The notes under the pieces were generated by a model that was not told the DNA's origin, made no database searches, and worked only from the letters and a program-made list of their open reading frames with translations. Shown here in pieces: positions 1-10,500 of a DNA stretch of 56,137 bases (within the stretch, counting starts at the first letter, position 1; each line of letters starts with the position of its first letter). The translations under genes and the position numbers were made by a program. The stretch spans positions 1-56,137 of the forward strand of contig NZ_JNLX01000096.1 of the NCBI RefSeq assembly GCF_000715495.1, written 5' to 3'. The DNA comes from Hymenobacter sp. IS2118 (GTDB lineage: Bacteria; Bacteroidota; Bacteroidia; Cytophagales; Hymenobacteraceae).

Positions 1-1441
1 GGACGCCTTCGACGAGTAAGCGCAGGCTCATCAGGCCGCGCCAGAGGGTTTGCCAGCCAGGTGGTCCGTCGCCTTTGCGGCCCAGGTGGCCGCCCAGGCC
101 AGCCAAGGCATAATACACGTCGCGCACAGTCTGCACGGGTCGTGAACTGCGCAGCGTGAGGACCTGTAAAAAAGTCGCTTCCAGCCCCGCTGCCGTCGCC
201 GGCAAGTCGGGTTGGAGGCGACTTTTTTCGCGCATATCCACTAGCGCCAATGCGACCACGCTGAGCAGGGCGACGGCGGCAAAAAGACGGTCAGCGGTTT
301 GGAGCTGGAGCTTTTCGGCCCCCAGGCCCGTTTTCAGGGCTTTGTGAAAGTCCTCGATGAGCCAGCGGCTCACGTACTGCCGGGCGCAGGCGTGGGCCTG
401 GGCAAAATCCGTGATGGGTTGGTCGCAGAGCAGCAGCCATTCCAGGGCGGGCGTGGCCGGGCCTGTGTCCCCGACTTGGGCGGCTTCCCAGACCCGTACC
501 AGGGCGCAGGGAACCGGGTCCCCTTTGCCCGTCGCCGCGCCCGGTCGCTGGGGCGCACGCAGGGCCAGCGGGGGGCTGAAACTGACCTGGAGCAGCACTT
601 CGCGGGCCGGCTGGCCCGGCCGGCCACGCAAGGCCAGGGTCAACTGGCCCGCCGAGGGCTGGGCCCGCGCCACGGCGAAGAGCCGCCCGGCGGGCGCTTT
701 GTCGGCGCCGGCCACCAGGGCCCGGTCCTGGGCGGCGCGCACCACGAAGCCCAGGCCCTGGGCCCGGCACTGCTGCAGGTGCTCGTAGATGTCGGCCCCG
801 CGGTCGGCCACCACCACCCAGCGCGCGTCCGGTGGCGGGCTGCCCACGTTGCGCAAGCTCCGGGACCAGAGCGCCGATTCGCGGACCCGGCCCTGGCGCA
901 GGCGCGAGCCGCCGTGGAGATGGTCTTTTTCGGCCTCCGGCACCGGTTGACGGACGTGAAACTGCTGGTCCAACAGGCCCAGCAGCGGCAGGGCGGGCCG
1001 TTTGGCGGCCGGGTCGGGGTCCTGCACCGGCCAGCCGGCGGCCACCAACGAGTGCAGCAGTACGCCCTGGCTCGTGGCCTTGCCCGGCCCGACCGGCCCC
1101 AGGCCGGGCCGGCGCTCGTCGGCTTCGGGCCAGCTCAGTTCGCTCGTGTCTTCGACCAGCAGGTAGGTGCCCGGCTCCTGTAGCGCTTGGCGAACCACGG
1201 CCTGATGCGCCCCCTGCAGCGCCTCGGGCGTGGCCCTTGCACCGCCCAGCAAGCGATACGCCGCTTTACTGGCCCCCGCCTGGCCGGTCCCCAACTGCGG
1301 AATGGTGGCCCCCGGCTGCCGGGCCCAACCGGCGGCCAACTGCACCACCCGTCGGCTGCGGCGGGCATCGCCCAACACCGTGCCCCCAAAATGCGTCTGC
1401 GCCCACAGCTGCGGGTCGCAGAAATGCGTCGAAATACTCAT
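1..1441 (-). CDS. IS4-family (IS50-like) transposase, 3' end beyond the window
   Basis: DDE transposase that would move the surrounding insertion sequence. The frame is open from the ATG at 1441 to the left edge (about 480 codons) with no stop. The N-terminus shows the family pattern: an HFGGTVLGDARRSRR segment, a small helical DNA-binding region, then KAAYRLLG. The first catalytic Asp is likely in LLVEDTSEL, the second in VVADRGADIYEHL. The C-terminal catalytic motif YVSRWLIEDFHKALK fits Y-(2)-R-(3)-E-(6)-K exactly, which places it in IS4. Almost the whole protein appears present, since IS50-type transposases are about 450-480 residues long; only the last residues should be missing. The reading frame has no internal stop, so it may be active. 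Confidence 0.88.
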   Translation of the reverse strand, partial: MSISTHFCDPQLWAQTHFGGTVLGDARRSRRVVQLAAGWARQPGATIPQLGTGQAGASKAAYRLLGGARATPEALQGAHQAVVRQALQEPGTYLLVEDTSELSWPEADERRPGLGPVGPGKATSQGVLLHSLVAAGWPVQDPDPAAKRPALPLLGLLDQQFHVRQPVPEAEKDHLHGGSRLRQGRVRESALWSRSLRNVGSPPPDARWVVVADRGADIYEHLQQCRAQGLGFVVRAAQDRALVAGADKAPAGRLFAVARAQPSAGQLTLALRGRPGQPAREVLLQVSFSPPLALRAPQRPGAATGKGDPVPCALVRVWEAAQVGDTGPATPALEWLLLCDQPITDFAQAHACARQYVSRWLIEDFHKALKTGLGAEKLQLQTADRLFAAVALLSVVALALVDMREKSRLQPDLPATAAGLEATFLQVLTLRSSRPVQTVRDVYYALAGLGGHLGRKGDGPPGWQTLWRGLMSLRLLVEGV

Positions 1442-1479
1442 CTCGCAAGCTACTAAGCCGGCCCCGCAAGAACCCACAA

Positions 1480-1509
1480 AAAAGCGCCGACCTGTTGGCC
1501 GGCGCTTTT
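1480..1509. terminator. Symmetric hairpin inside the IS right end
   Basis: AAAAGCGCCG at 1480-1489 pairs perfectly with CGGCGCTTTT at 1500-1509 around a short loop that can add two more pairs. A/T tracts on both sides make it a possible bidirectional terminator. It lies upstream of the transposase start, where it could block transcription entering the IS from outside. It is also 65-94 bp past the adhesin stop codon, so it may now end the adhesin transcript. Function is inferred from structure. Confidence 0.6.
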
Positions 1510-1573
1510 CAAAGATGTGGGTAAGGACAAGCCAGATACTGGCGAGGCTTTTCGTTTCTCATGTTACGGCCGC

Positions 1574-4500
1574 TTATTCCTTCACCAGGCGCTTCACCAC
1601 CGTGCCCTCCTGGGCGTGGATGCGGACGGTGTAGACGCCCGTGGGCAGGCTGCTCAGGTCCAGGGTTTCGGTGAGGGCACCTTGCTGGAGGCGGCTGCTA
1701 CGCTGCTGCACGGTCTGGCCCAGCACGTTCACCACTTCCACGCGCACCGCGCCTTGGTTGCGTAGGCCGGCCAGGTCCAGGATGGCTTTGCCGGTGGTGG
1801 GGTTGGGGTAGAGCGCCGTGCGGGCAGCCAGCTGGCCGGTGGTAGTGGCCAGCACCGTGCCGGGCCGGAAGTTGAGGTAGAAGCGCGGGCCGGTGTCTTT
1901 GGCCAGCATCGTGAAGGTGTAGGCGCTGTCGGGGGCGGCGGCCAGGTTCTGGCGACGGTTCAGCACCCGGTCTTCCAGCCACACCTGCGTGCCGGCGGGC
2001 ACGTTGGCCAGCTCGCTGAGCACGAGGCGGTGCACGCCGTCCTTGCTCACGCGCACGCCCAGCGGAATGGTGGGGGCCGTGGTCAGGTCGGGCAGGCCGT
2101 TGATGGCGAAGTTCTCGGTGCCGGTCTGGCTCCAGAGGCTGGGCCGGCCATCGCCGTTGAGCTGCACCTTGTAGGCATCGTGCCGGGCCGAGAAGCCCAG
2201 CTCAGCCCCGGCTTCGAAGTAGATAACCGCTTCGTCGGCGGTGCCGTTGGCTACGTTGCGGGCCAGCAGGCGCAGGGCCGGGCTGGGGTTGCTGCTCGGA
2301 GTGGGGCGGCTGAAGGTTGGCGAAACGTAGCTGGTAGCCCGCACGGCGTTGGTGAAGCTCACCGAGGCCGTGGGAGCGGTGGCCCGCACGAAGAAGCCCT
2401 GCATGGCGGCCAGGTCCTTGCTGCCGCCGTTTTGGCCGAAGCCGTTCACGTAGGTTTTGTAGGTGCCGGTGTACTTGCCGCTGGGCTGGAACACGTAGAG
2501 GGCATCGGCCACGCCGCTGAGCATACCCGTGGTGTTGCGCACCACGTCCCAGTCCATCGGGGCGGGGTAGGGGTTGCCCAGCAGCTGCCAGCCCGATTTG
2601 GCCTGGCTGCCGCGGCTCAGCGAGTAGCTTACGCTGCCGGTTTGCAGCAGGCCCGAAATGTCCACCGTGGTGGTGGGCAGGGTTTGGGCGGTGTAGCCGC
2701 GCAGGGGCACCAGGTCCTCGTTGGCCGTGGGCACCATAAACCCGTCGTCAAAAGTTGGCTTGGCGGCGGTGATGCGCGTCTCGTCGTACTTGAAGAGGGT
2801 GGGGAAGGGCTGGGCCGCGTTGCCCACGGTGTTGTAGGCCGGGTTCAGCTCGAACACCGGCAGGTCGTCGGCAAACTCCTGCACCGTGGTGCTGATGCCG
2901 TTGGCGCTCAGCTTCATGGGCGAGGAATAGTGGCGGTAGCCGGGGGCGCCGCTCAGGCCCGTGATGAAGCGCTCCATCGTCGAAACGCCGGTTACCAGCC
3001 CGCCGCCCACGGGGTTCACCACCATGGCCGTGCCGGTGGCATTGCTGGTGAGGGTAAGGTGGCCGTTGGAAGCGAGGTTGCCGGTGGTCGGGGTCAGGAC
3101 GTGGGTTACGAACCAGTTGTCGGTGGCCGTGACGCCGGTGGCGTTCTGAATGAGCAGGTCGTAGAAGCGCGTGGGCGTGGCCGAAACGCCGCCGATGGTT
3201 TGCGGGGCCGTGCCGGTGCAGTACCAGGCGTAGGCGCCGCAATTCACCAGGCCGGTGTTCACGAAGTTGCCGAGCAGGTACACCGGACCGTTGTAGGTGA
3301 CGCCGGCGGGGTTCGAGCAGTTCAGGCCGAAGAAGCGGAGCTGCTGCGAGCCGCCGCAGGACTGCGCCACCGTGCCGTTGAAGTACACCGTGTAGGTGGC
3401 CGGGTTGAAGGGCCCGTTGCAGAGCCAGTTGCCCGCCACGTACACATCGCCGCCCAGCACACAGCCCACCAGGTTGGCCCAGGTGATGTGGTGGAAGTAG
3501 CTGCGGGCCAGCGCGCCGGTGGTGCTGATGGTTTGCAGCACCGTGCCGTTGAAGGTGACGCCGAAGCCATTGCCGCGGAAGATGCCGGTGTTGTTCCAGA
3601 AGCCGGCCACCGTGATGTCGCGCAGCAATTGCACGTTCACCGCGTTGGTGATGCCCACGTTGTAGAACGCCGTGCCCACCGAGCCGCCGATGGTTTGCAG
3701 CACCGTGCCATCGAAAATAACGGTTTTGTTATTCGCGATATAGCCGCCGTTGTTCACCCACAGGCCGCTCACGTAGATGCCGTCGAGCAGCGTAACGCCG
3801 GTCAGGTTGGCAAAGGTGAGGTCGTGGAAGTGGGTGCGGCTCGAGGTGCAGCTGATGCTCTGGGGCGTGCTGCCGTTGAAGCGGGTGCGGAAGCCGCAGC
3901 CGCAGTAGCCGCCGGAGTTCACGAAGTTGTGCACCACGTCGATGTTCTGGCCCAGGCTCACGTTCACGGCGTTGTTAAACGTCACGTCGTAGAAGGTGGT
4001 CAGGGCCGTGCCGGCGATGGTTTGCAGCGCCGTGCCGTTGAAGTAGGTCAGCAATGAATTCGCGTTGAACCCGCCGTTGTTGGTCCAGTTGCCCAGCAGC
4101 GTGATGCCCAAATCCTGTCGCACCGTGGCGCCCGTGGCAATGGTGAAGTGGTGGAAGATGGTGGCCACCGTGCCGCCAATCAGCTGCAGCGTGTTGCCGC
4201 CAAACGTCACCAGGTAGCCATTGGCCAGGAAGCCGCCGTAGTGCAGCCAGTTGCCGCGCAGGCCGATGTTGCGGTTGAGTGTGACGCCCGCCAGGTTGTT
4301 CCAGGTCAGGTGCCAGAAGTCGTACACGCCTGCGCCGGTCAGGCTCTGCGCCACCGAGCCGCCAAAGGCGAAGGTGTAGCCGGTGTACACGCCGCCCACC
4401 AGGTTGTAGCCGTAGAAAGTGCCCGCGTTGGCGAAGTTGCCCAGCAGGGTCACGTTCTGAATCAGCCGGACGAAGGAGCCGCTGGCGATGTTCCAGCCGT

Positions 4501-7500
4501 GGAACGAGAGGCCGGTGTAGCCGCCCACCGTCTGCACCAGTCCGCCGGTGCCGTTGAAGAACACCGTGAATGCGCCGGGGGTGAAGAAGCCCGAATACAG
4601 GTAGTAATTACCCGCGATGTACACGTTGCTGCTCAAGGTCACGCCCGCCGCGTTGTCGGCGTAGAAGTGGTGGAAGTAGGTGGTGGCGTTGGCCGTAATT
4701 GTCTGGGCCACCGTGCCACCGAAGCGCACGAAGTAGCCCGTAGCGCCCTGGTAGCCATAAAACACGCCAGAGTTGATGAATTGCCCCAGCACGTAGATGT
4801 TCTGGTTCAAGGTCACGCGCACGGCGTTGTTGAAGGTCACGTTGAAGAAGTTCGTGACGGACGAGCCGCCCACGAGCTGCGCCACCGTGCCGTTGAAGTA
4901 CACCAGCAGGTTATTAGCCAGGAAGCTGCCGTTGTTGAACCAGTTGCCGAGCAGCGTGATGCTGCGGTTGATTTGCACGGTGGCTCCGGTGGCGATGTTC
5001 ACATGGTGGAAAATTGTCTGCACGGTGCCCGCGATGAGCTGCGTGGCCGCGCCGCCGAAGAACACCGTGTAGCCGTTGGCCACAAAGCCGCCGTCATGGG
5101 TCCAGCTGCCGTTCACGTAGATGTTCGAGAGCAGCGTGACGCTCACCGGGTTGTTAAGCCGCAGGTCGAAAAAGCGCGTGTTCAGCCCGCAGAAGATGGT
5201 TTGGGCTGCCGTGCCATTGAAGTACACCAGGTAGCCGTTGCCGAGGAACCGGCCCGCGCCGGCCCAGTTGCCAAGCACCGTAATGGCCTGGTTGAGCGAC
5301 ACCGACACCGGGTTGGTAACCGTGACGTGGTGGAAGAGCGTGTTCACCGAGCCGCCAATGAGCTGGGCCACGTTGCCGATGAAGTTCACCAGGTAGCCGT
5401 TGGCGAAGTAGCCGCCGTTGTTGAGCCAGTTGCCCCACACGCTGATGTTCTGGTTGAGCGTGATGCCCGCCAGGTTGTTCCAGGTCACGTGCCAGAACTC
5501 GTACACGCCCGCGCCGCTCAGGCTTTGCGCCCCGGAGCCGCCGAATACGGCGGTGTAGCCGGTATACACGCCGCCCACCAGGTTGTAGCCGTAGAAAGTG
5601 CCCGCGTTGGCGAAGTTGCCCAGCCAGGTCACGTTCTGAATCAGCCGGACGAAGGAGCCGCTACCGATGTTCCAGCCATAAAAGCTGAGGCCGGTGTAGC
5701 CGCCCACCGTCTGCACCAGTCCGCCGGTGCCGTTGAAATACACCGTGAACAGGCCCGGCGCGAAGCTACCCGAATACAGGTAGTAGTTGCCGGCGATGTA
5801 GATGTTGGTGGCCAGGGTCACGCCCGCCGCGTTGCCCACGTAGAAGTGGTAGAAGTACGTGGTGGCGTTGGCGTTGATAACCTGCGCCACCGTGCCGCCG
5901 AAGCGCACGAAGTAGCCCGTCGTCACGCCGCCCAGCACCTGGTAGCCGTAGAAAACGCCCGTGTTCGCGAAGCTGCCCAGCACGTAAATGTTCTGGTTAA
6001 GCGTCACCGAAATCAGGTTCTGGAAAACCACGTTGTAGAAGTTCGTTACGGCGGTGCCGCCGATAAGCTGGGCCACCGTGCCGGCGAAAATCACCGAGTA
6101 CGAGCCGCCCACGAACACGCCGTTGTTTATCCAGTTGCCCAGCACCGTGATGTTGTCCACCAGCGTCAGACTCACCAGGTTGTTGATGGTGATGCTGGCA
6201 AACGTGGAGTTGCCGCTGCCGCCCAGCGTCTGAGCCACCGTGCCGTTGAATACCACGCCGTAGCTGCCGGCCCCGAAGATGCCATCCACCACGAAGTTGC
6301 CGGCGAAGGTTGTGTTCAGGCCCAGGTTCACGGTCGTGGTGGCGTCAATCGTCACGTTGTAGAAGTTCGTCACCACCGAGCCGCCAATCACCTGCGTGAA
6401 GCCGTTGGGGCCGTTGAACACCACGCCGTAGCTGCTGCCGCCGTTCAGGAAATTGCCGTTGTTGGTCCAGTTGCCATACACGCAGATGATGTTGGCCGCC
6501 TGCAAGGTCACGCCAGCGTTAATCACCAGGTTGCCGAACTGAATCGGGGCCGTGCCGCTCACCGTCTGGGTGCCGCTGCCGGCAAACGTCCAGGTGCTGC
6601 TGCGGGTGGGGTAGCAGTTGCCATTGTACACCACGTTGCCGTAGAGGGCGAAGTTGCCGCCCGTGCCAAAGGTGAGGGTGGCGCCGGTTTGCACGGTCAG
6701 GTTCAGGGCCAGGCCCAGGCCGCCGCTCACGGTAGGATACGTAGTGAGGCCGCCGGGAATGATGACCACGCTCGTGCTGCCGGGCACCTGCCCGCAGCTC
6801 CAGTTCAGGCCATTAAACCAGTCGTTGGAAGTGCCGCCGGTCCAGACGTAGGTAATCGCGCCCACGGTCAGGTTGGTGCCGTTGTTGGTGCTGCTGGTCG
6901 TGGCCGGGCTGCTGGCCACCACGCGCACCCGGTAGCCGCTGCCGGCCGCCGTGCTCAGCGGAATGGTAGCCGCGATGCTGCCGCTGCCCGTGCCGCTCAG
7001 GGTACCAATATTCACCGGCGCGCCGAAGCTGCCGCTGGCGTTGGAGAGCTGCGCCGTGAACACGTTGCCGCCGCTAAAGCCGCTGGCCGTGAAAGGCACC
7101 GTGAGGGCCGCGCCGGGGCAGAAGCTGCCGCCGAAGCTGTTCGTGCTCAGCGAAGCCACGACCGCGCCCACGCTCACCGTTACCTGCCGCGTCACCGAGC
7201 AGCCGTTCAGGCTGGCCGTGAAGCTGTAGGTGCCCGCGTTGCTGGCGTTGGCATTGGCCAGGCTGGGGTTGGCCAGGCCGCTGCTGAAGCTGTTCGGGCC
7301 GGTCCAGCCAATGGTCGCGCCGGATGGCACGCCCGCCGAGCTGAACAGGATGGTGGCGCCCGCCGCCACCGGTGAGTTGCTGCTGGCCGTCACGTTCGTC
7401 AGGTTGCTGATAGTAAGGTTGCTGCCGTTGTCGTTGCTGGTCAGGGCCGGGCTGGTGCTCACCAGGCGAATGCGGTAGGCCGTGCCGCCGCTGGCACTGG

Positions 7501-10500
7501 CCGGCAGCGTGTAGCCCAGGCTGCCGCCGCCCGTGCCGTTGAAGGTAGTGCTGCCGATGCTCACCGGGGTGGCAAACGAGCCGCTGGCGTTCGAAAGCTG
7601 CGCCGTGATGGTGCCGCTGCTCAGGCCCGCGCCGCCTACCGTGAAACTCGCGGAGTAGGAGCTGCCCGCGCAAAACTGTCCCGCGAACGCACCCATCGCC
7701 AGCGTGGTCGTGGTCGGTGGGTTCACGATGACTGAGGTCGAAGCCGTGCTTTGGCAGCCACCCTGCGTCACCGTCACGGTGTACACCCCCGACGAAGCCG
7801 TGGTGATGTTGTTGAACGACGGGTTTTGCTGGTTGCTGATGAAGGCCGTGCCGCCGGCCGTGTAGGCCACCGTCCACTGGTAGAGGGCCGCGCCGTTGGG
7901 GCCGGCACTCAGCTGCAGCGTGCCGCCAGCCGTGACGGGCGAGTTGCTGCCGGCCGTGGCCACGAGGGTCACGGGCACGGTCAGGTTCGTGCCGTTATCA
8001 GTGGTGCTGGTCACGCCGGGGTTCGAGCCCACCAGCCGGATGCGGTAGCCCGTACCGGCCGTGGTATTCTGCGGAATCGTGGCCGAAATCGAGCTGCCGC
8101 CCTGCCCGCTGAAGTTTATAGCGCCAATGTTCACCGGCGCCGCGAACGAGCCGCTGGCATTCGAGAGCTGGGCCGTAATCACGTTGCCGCTGGCAAAGGT
8201 GTTGCCCGTCACCGAAAAGCCGATGCTCAGGTTGGTGCCGGGGCAAAGCGAGCCGCCGAACTGCGCCACCGCCAGAATGGGCTGTGCCGAAGGGTTCACC
8301 GTCACGGTCGTGGCCGAGCCGGGGCTCTGGCAGCCGTTCACCGTCACGTACAGGGTGTAGATGCCGCTGTTGCCGGGCGTGGCGTTTGCGATGGTCGGGT
8401 TTTGCACACCGGAGGAAAAGCCCGGCCCGGTCCAGAAGTACGAGGCGCCGGCCACGGTTTGGGCCGAGAGCTGCACGGTGCCGTTGTAGGCCACCGGCGA
8501 ATTGCTGCTGGCCGAGGCCGTGGGCTGCGTCGTAATGCTCAGGTTCGAGCCGTTGTCCGTCGTGCTGATGATGGCCGGGTTCGAGCCCACCAGCCGGATA
8601 CGGTAGCCCGAACCCGTGCCCGTAGAGGTAGGAATGGTAACGGAAACCGCCGCCGAGCCCTGCCCCGTGAAAGCCGCCGAGCCAATCACCGTGGGCGCGG
8701 CAAACGAGCCGCTGGCGCTCGAAAGCTGGGCCGAAATGGTATTGCCGTTGGCGAAGTTGTTGCCCGTCACCGAAAAGCCGATGTTGAACGTGCTGCCCGC
8801 GCAGCCATTGAAGCCAAACTGGCTCATGGTGAGCACCGGCACGGCATTGGGCTGCACCAGCACCCGCACGCTGGCCGAGTCCTGGCAGCCGTTGGAGCTG
8901 CTCACGTACACGAAGTACTTGCCGCTTTGCGTGGGCTGGGCGTTGGTGAGGTTCAGGGTCTGGCCCGCGCCCACGTAGGCCGTGCCGCCGCTGGTGTAGG
9001 CCACGTACCACTGGTAGGCGCTCTGCCCCAGGGGCTGGGCCACCAGTTGAATGGTGCCGCCGAAGGCCACCGGCGAGCTGGCGCTGGCCGTGGCCGCCGG
9101 GGTACCATAAATGGTCAGATTCGTGCCGTTGGTGCTGCCCGTGATGGCGGGGTTCGAGGCCACCACGCGCACCCGGTAGCCGGTGCCGGCCGGCGTGCGG
9201 AAGGCCACGGTATCGCTCAGAATGCCGCCGCTGGCGTTAATGCTAATCAGATTGCCGTAGAGCCGGGAGCCGGCCGTGAAGTTGCCACTGGCATCGGAAA
9301 GCTGAAACCGGAACTGGTTGCCCGCGCCGTAGTCGGCCGTATTCGTCGAGAAAGGCACCTGAATAAAGGTGCTGCTGCAAAACGCCGCGCGTGACACCGT
9401 GCCGGTGGCAATGCTGGGCGGATACGCGAAGCTGCCCGCCGAGCAGGCCGTGCCGGCCGGCGTGGTCACGCAGATGGGGCCGGTGGTGCCGCCGGCCGGG
9501 GCCGTCACGGTGAGGCCGGTGGCGGTGTTGCCGGTGATGGTGCCGGCCGCGGCCGGAACGCCGTTAAACGTCACGGCCGTGGCGCCGCTCAGGTTGGTGC
9601 CCGTGAGCACGACGCTGGTGCCCGCCCCGCCGCCCGTGGGCGTGAAGCTGGTGATGCTCGGGCTGGCGCAGTTAAAGAAGTAAGCGCCCGCGCCCGACAC
9701 GATGGTGTAGTTACCGCCGGTGCTCTGGAACACGAAGCGCAGCACCCGCGCGTTGGTAGCGGGCGTGGCCAGGGTGCGTACCACGGTGTAAGTCTGTGAG
9801 GCATTGAAAGTAGCCGTGTAGGTATCCACCGTCGTGAACGTGCCGGCCGTGCTGGTGGCGGTCTGAATCTGGAGCGTGAAGTTGGTGGGCGTGCCCGAGT
9901 TGGTGAACCGCACCCGCACCTCACTGATGGTCTGGGCCGACCCCATGTCGGCCTGAATGACGGCGCCATTGTACACGTACGTCGCGTTGCCCGTGTTGGG
10001 CGCGGCGGGTTCGGTATTGAAAGCCAGCTCCGGGGAATTGCCCACCGCGCCACCTGCGTTGTAGCTGCCAGCGGGCAGCCCGGCGGTCAGGTTTTGAGAG
10101 GAGGCGCAGCCGTTTTTCACGAAGTCGCGGCTGCTCACCAGGCTCCACTTGCCGGTGGCGTCGCGGCTGCGAATAAACAGGCGGTGGGCGCCATCGGCCA
10201 GTCCGCTGGCGTCGGCCACGAGGCTGAAGTTAGGCAAGTCCGGTGCCGGCGTGGGCACCGGCGCGCTGGTGGCGCTGCCAAAGCCAGGGTCGGTGTCGAA
10301 GTAATACTCAATCCGGTTCACGTTGGACGCGGCGGCCAGCACGGGCTCGTAATAAAAGGTGCGGCGGTTGGTCAGGCTCCACTTGCCATTGGCGTCGCGA
10401 CTGCGCACGTTCAGGGTGTGGAAGCCCGCGCTCACGCTACCCAGCGCCACCACGAAGGCCACGCCGCTCACATCGGCCGCCGCCGTGATGGGTACGGTAG

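Larger units (their letters stand above)
1..1531 (-). mobile_element. IS4-family insertion sequence, right part, truncated by the window edge
   Basis: The element holds a leftward transposase gene and a right end resembling a Tn5-type mosaic end. Read on the minus strand from 1531 the sequence is CTTGTCCTTACCCACATCT; it matches the Tn5 19-bp mosaic end at about 13 of 19 positions, including the inner CACATCT. The left end lies outside the window, so the terminal inverted repeat and target duplication cannot be confirmed. A strong hairpin (1480-1509) lies between the end and the transposase start. The element sits 42 bp beyond the stop codon of the giant adhesin gene. The family call is firm from the transposase; the exact right boundary is inferred. 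Confidence 0.7.

Noticed and set aside
299..1183. A 294-codon plus-strand open frame
   Set aside because: Antisense to the IS4 transposase, whose YREK motif fixes the real frame.
2030..4057. A 675-codon plus-strand open frame
   Set aside because: Same antisense artefact over the adhesin gene, with no domain.
4148..7375. A 1075-codon open frame on the plus strand
   Set aside because: It is antisense to the giant adhesin; its Ala/Val/His/Arg-rich composition is what GC-rich repeat codons give in the opposite frame.
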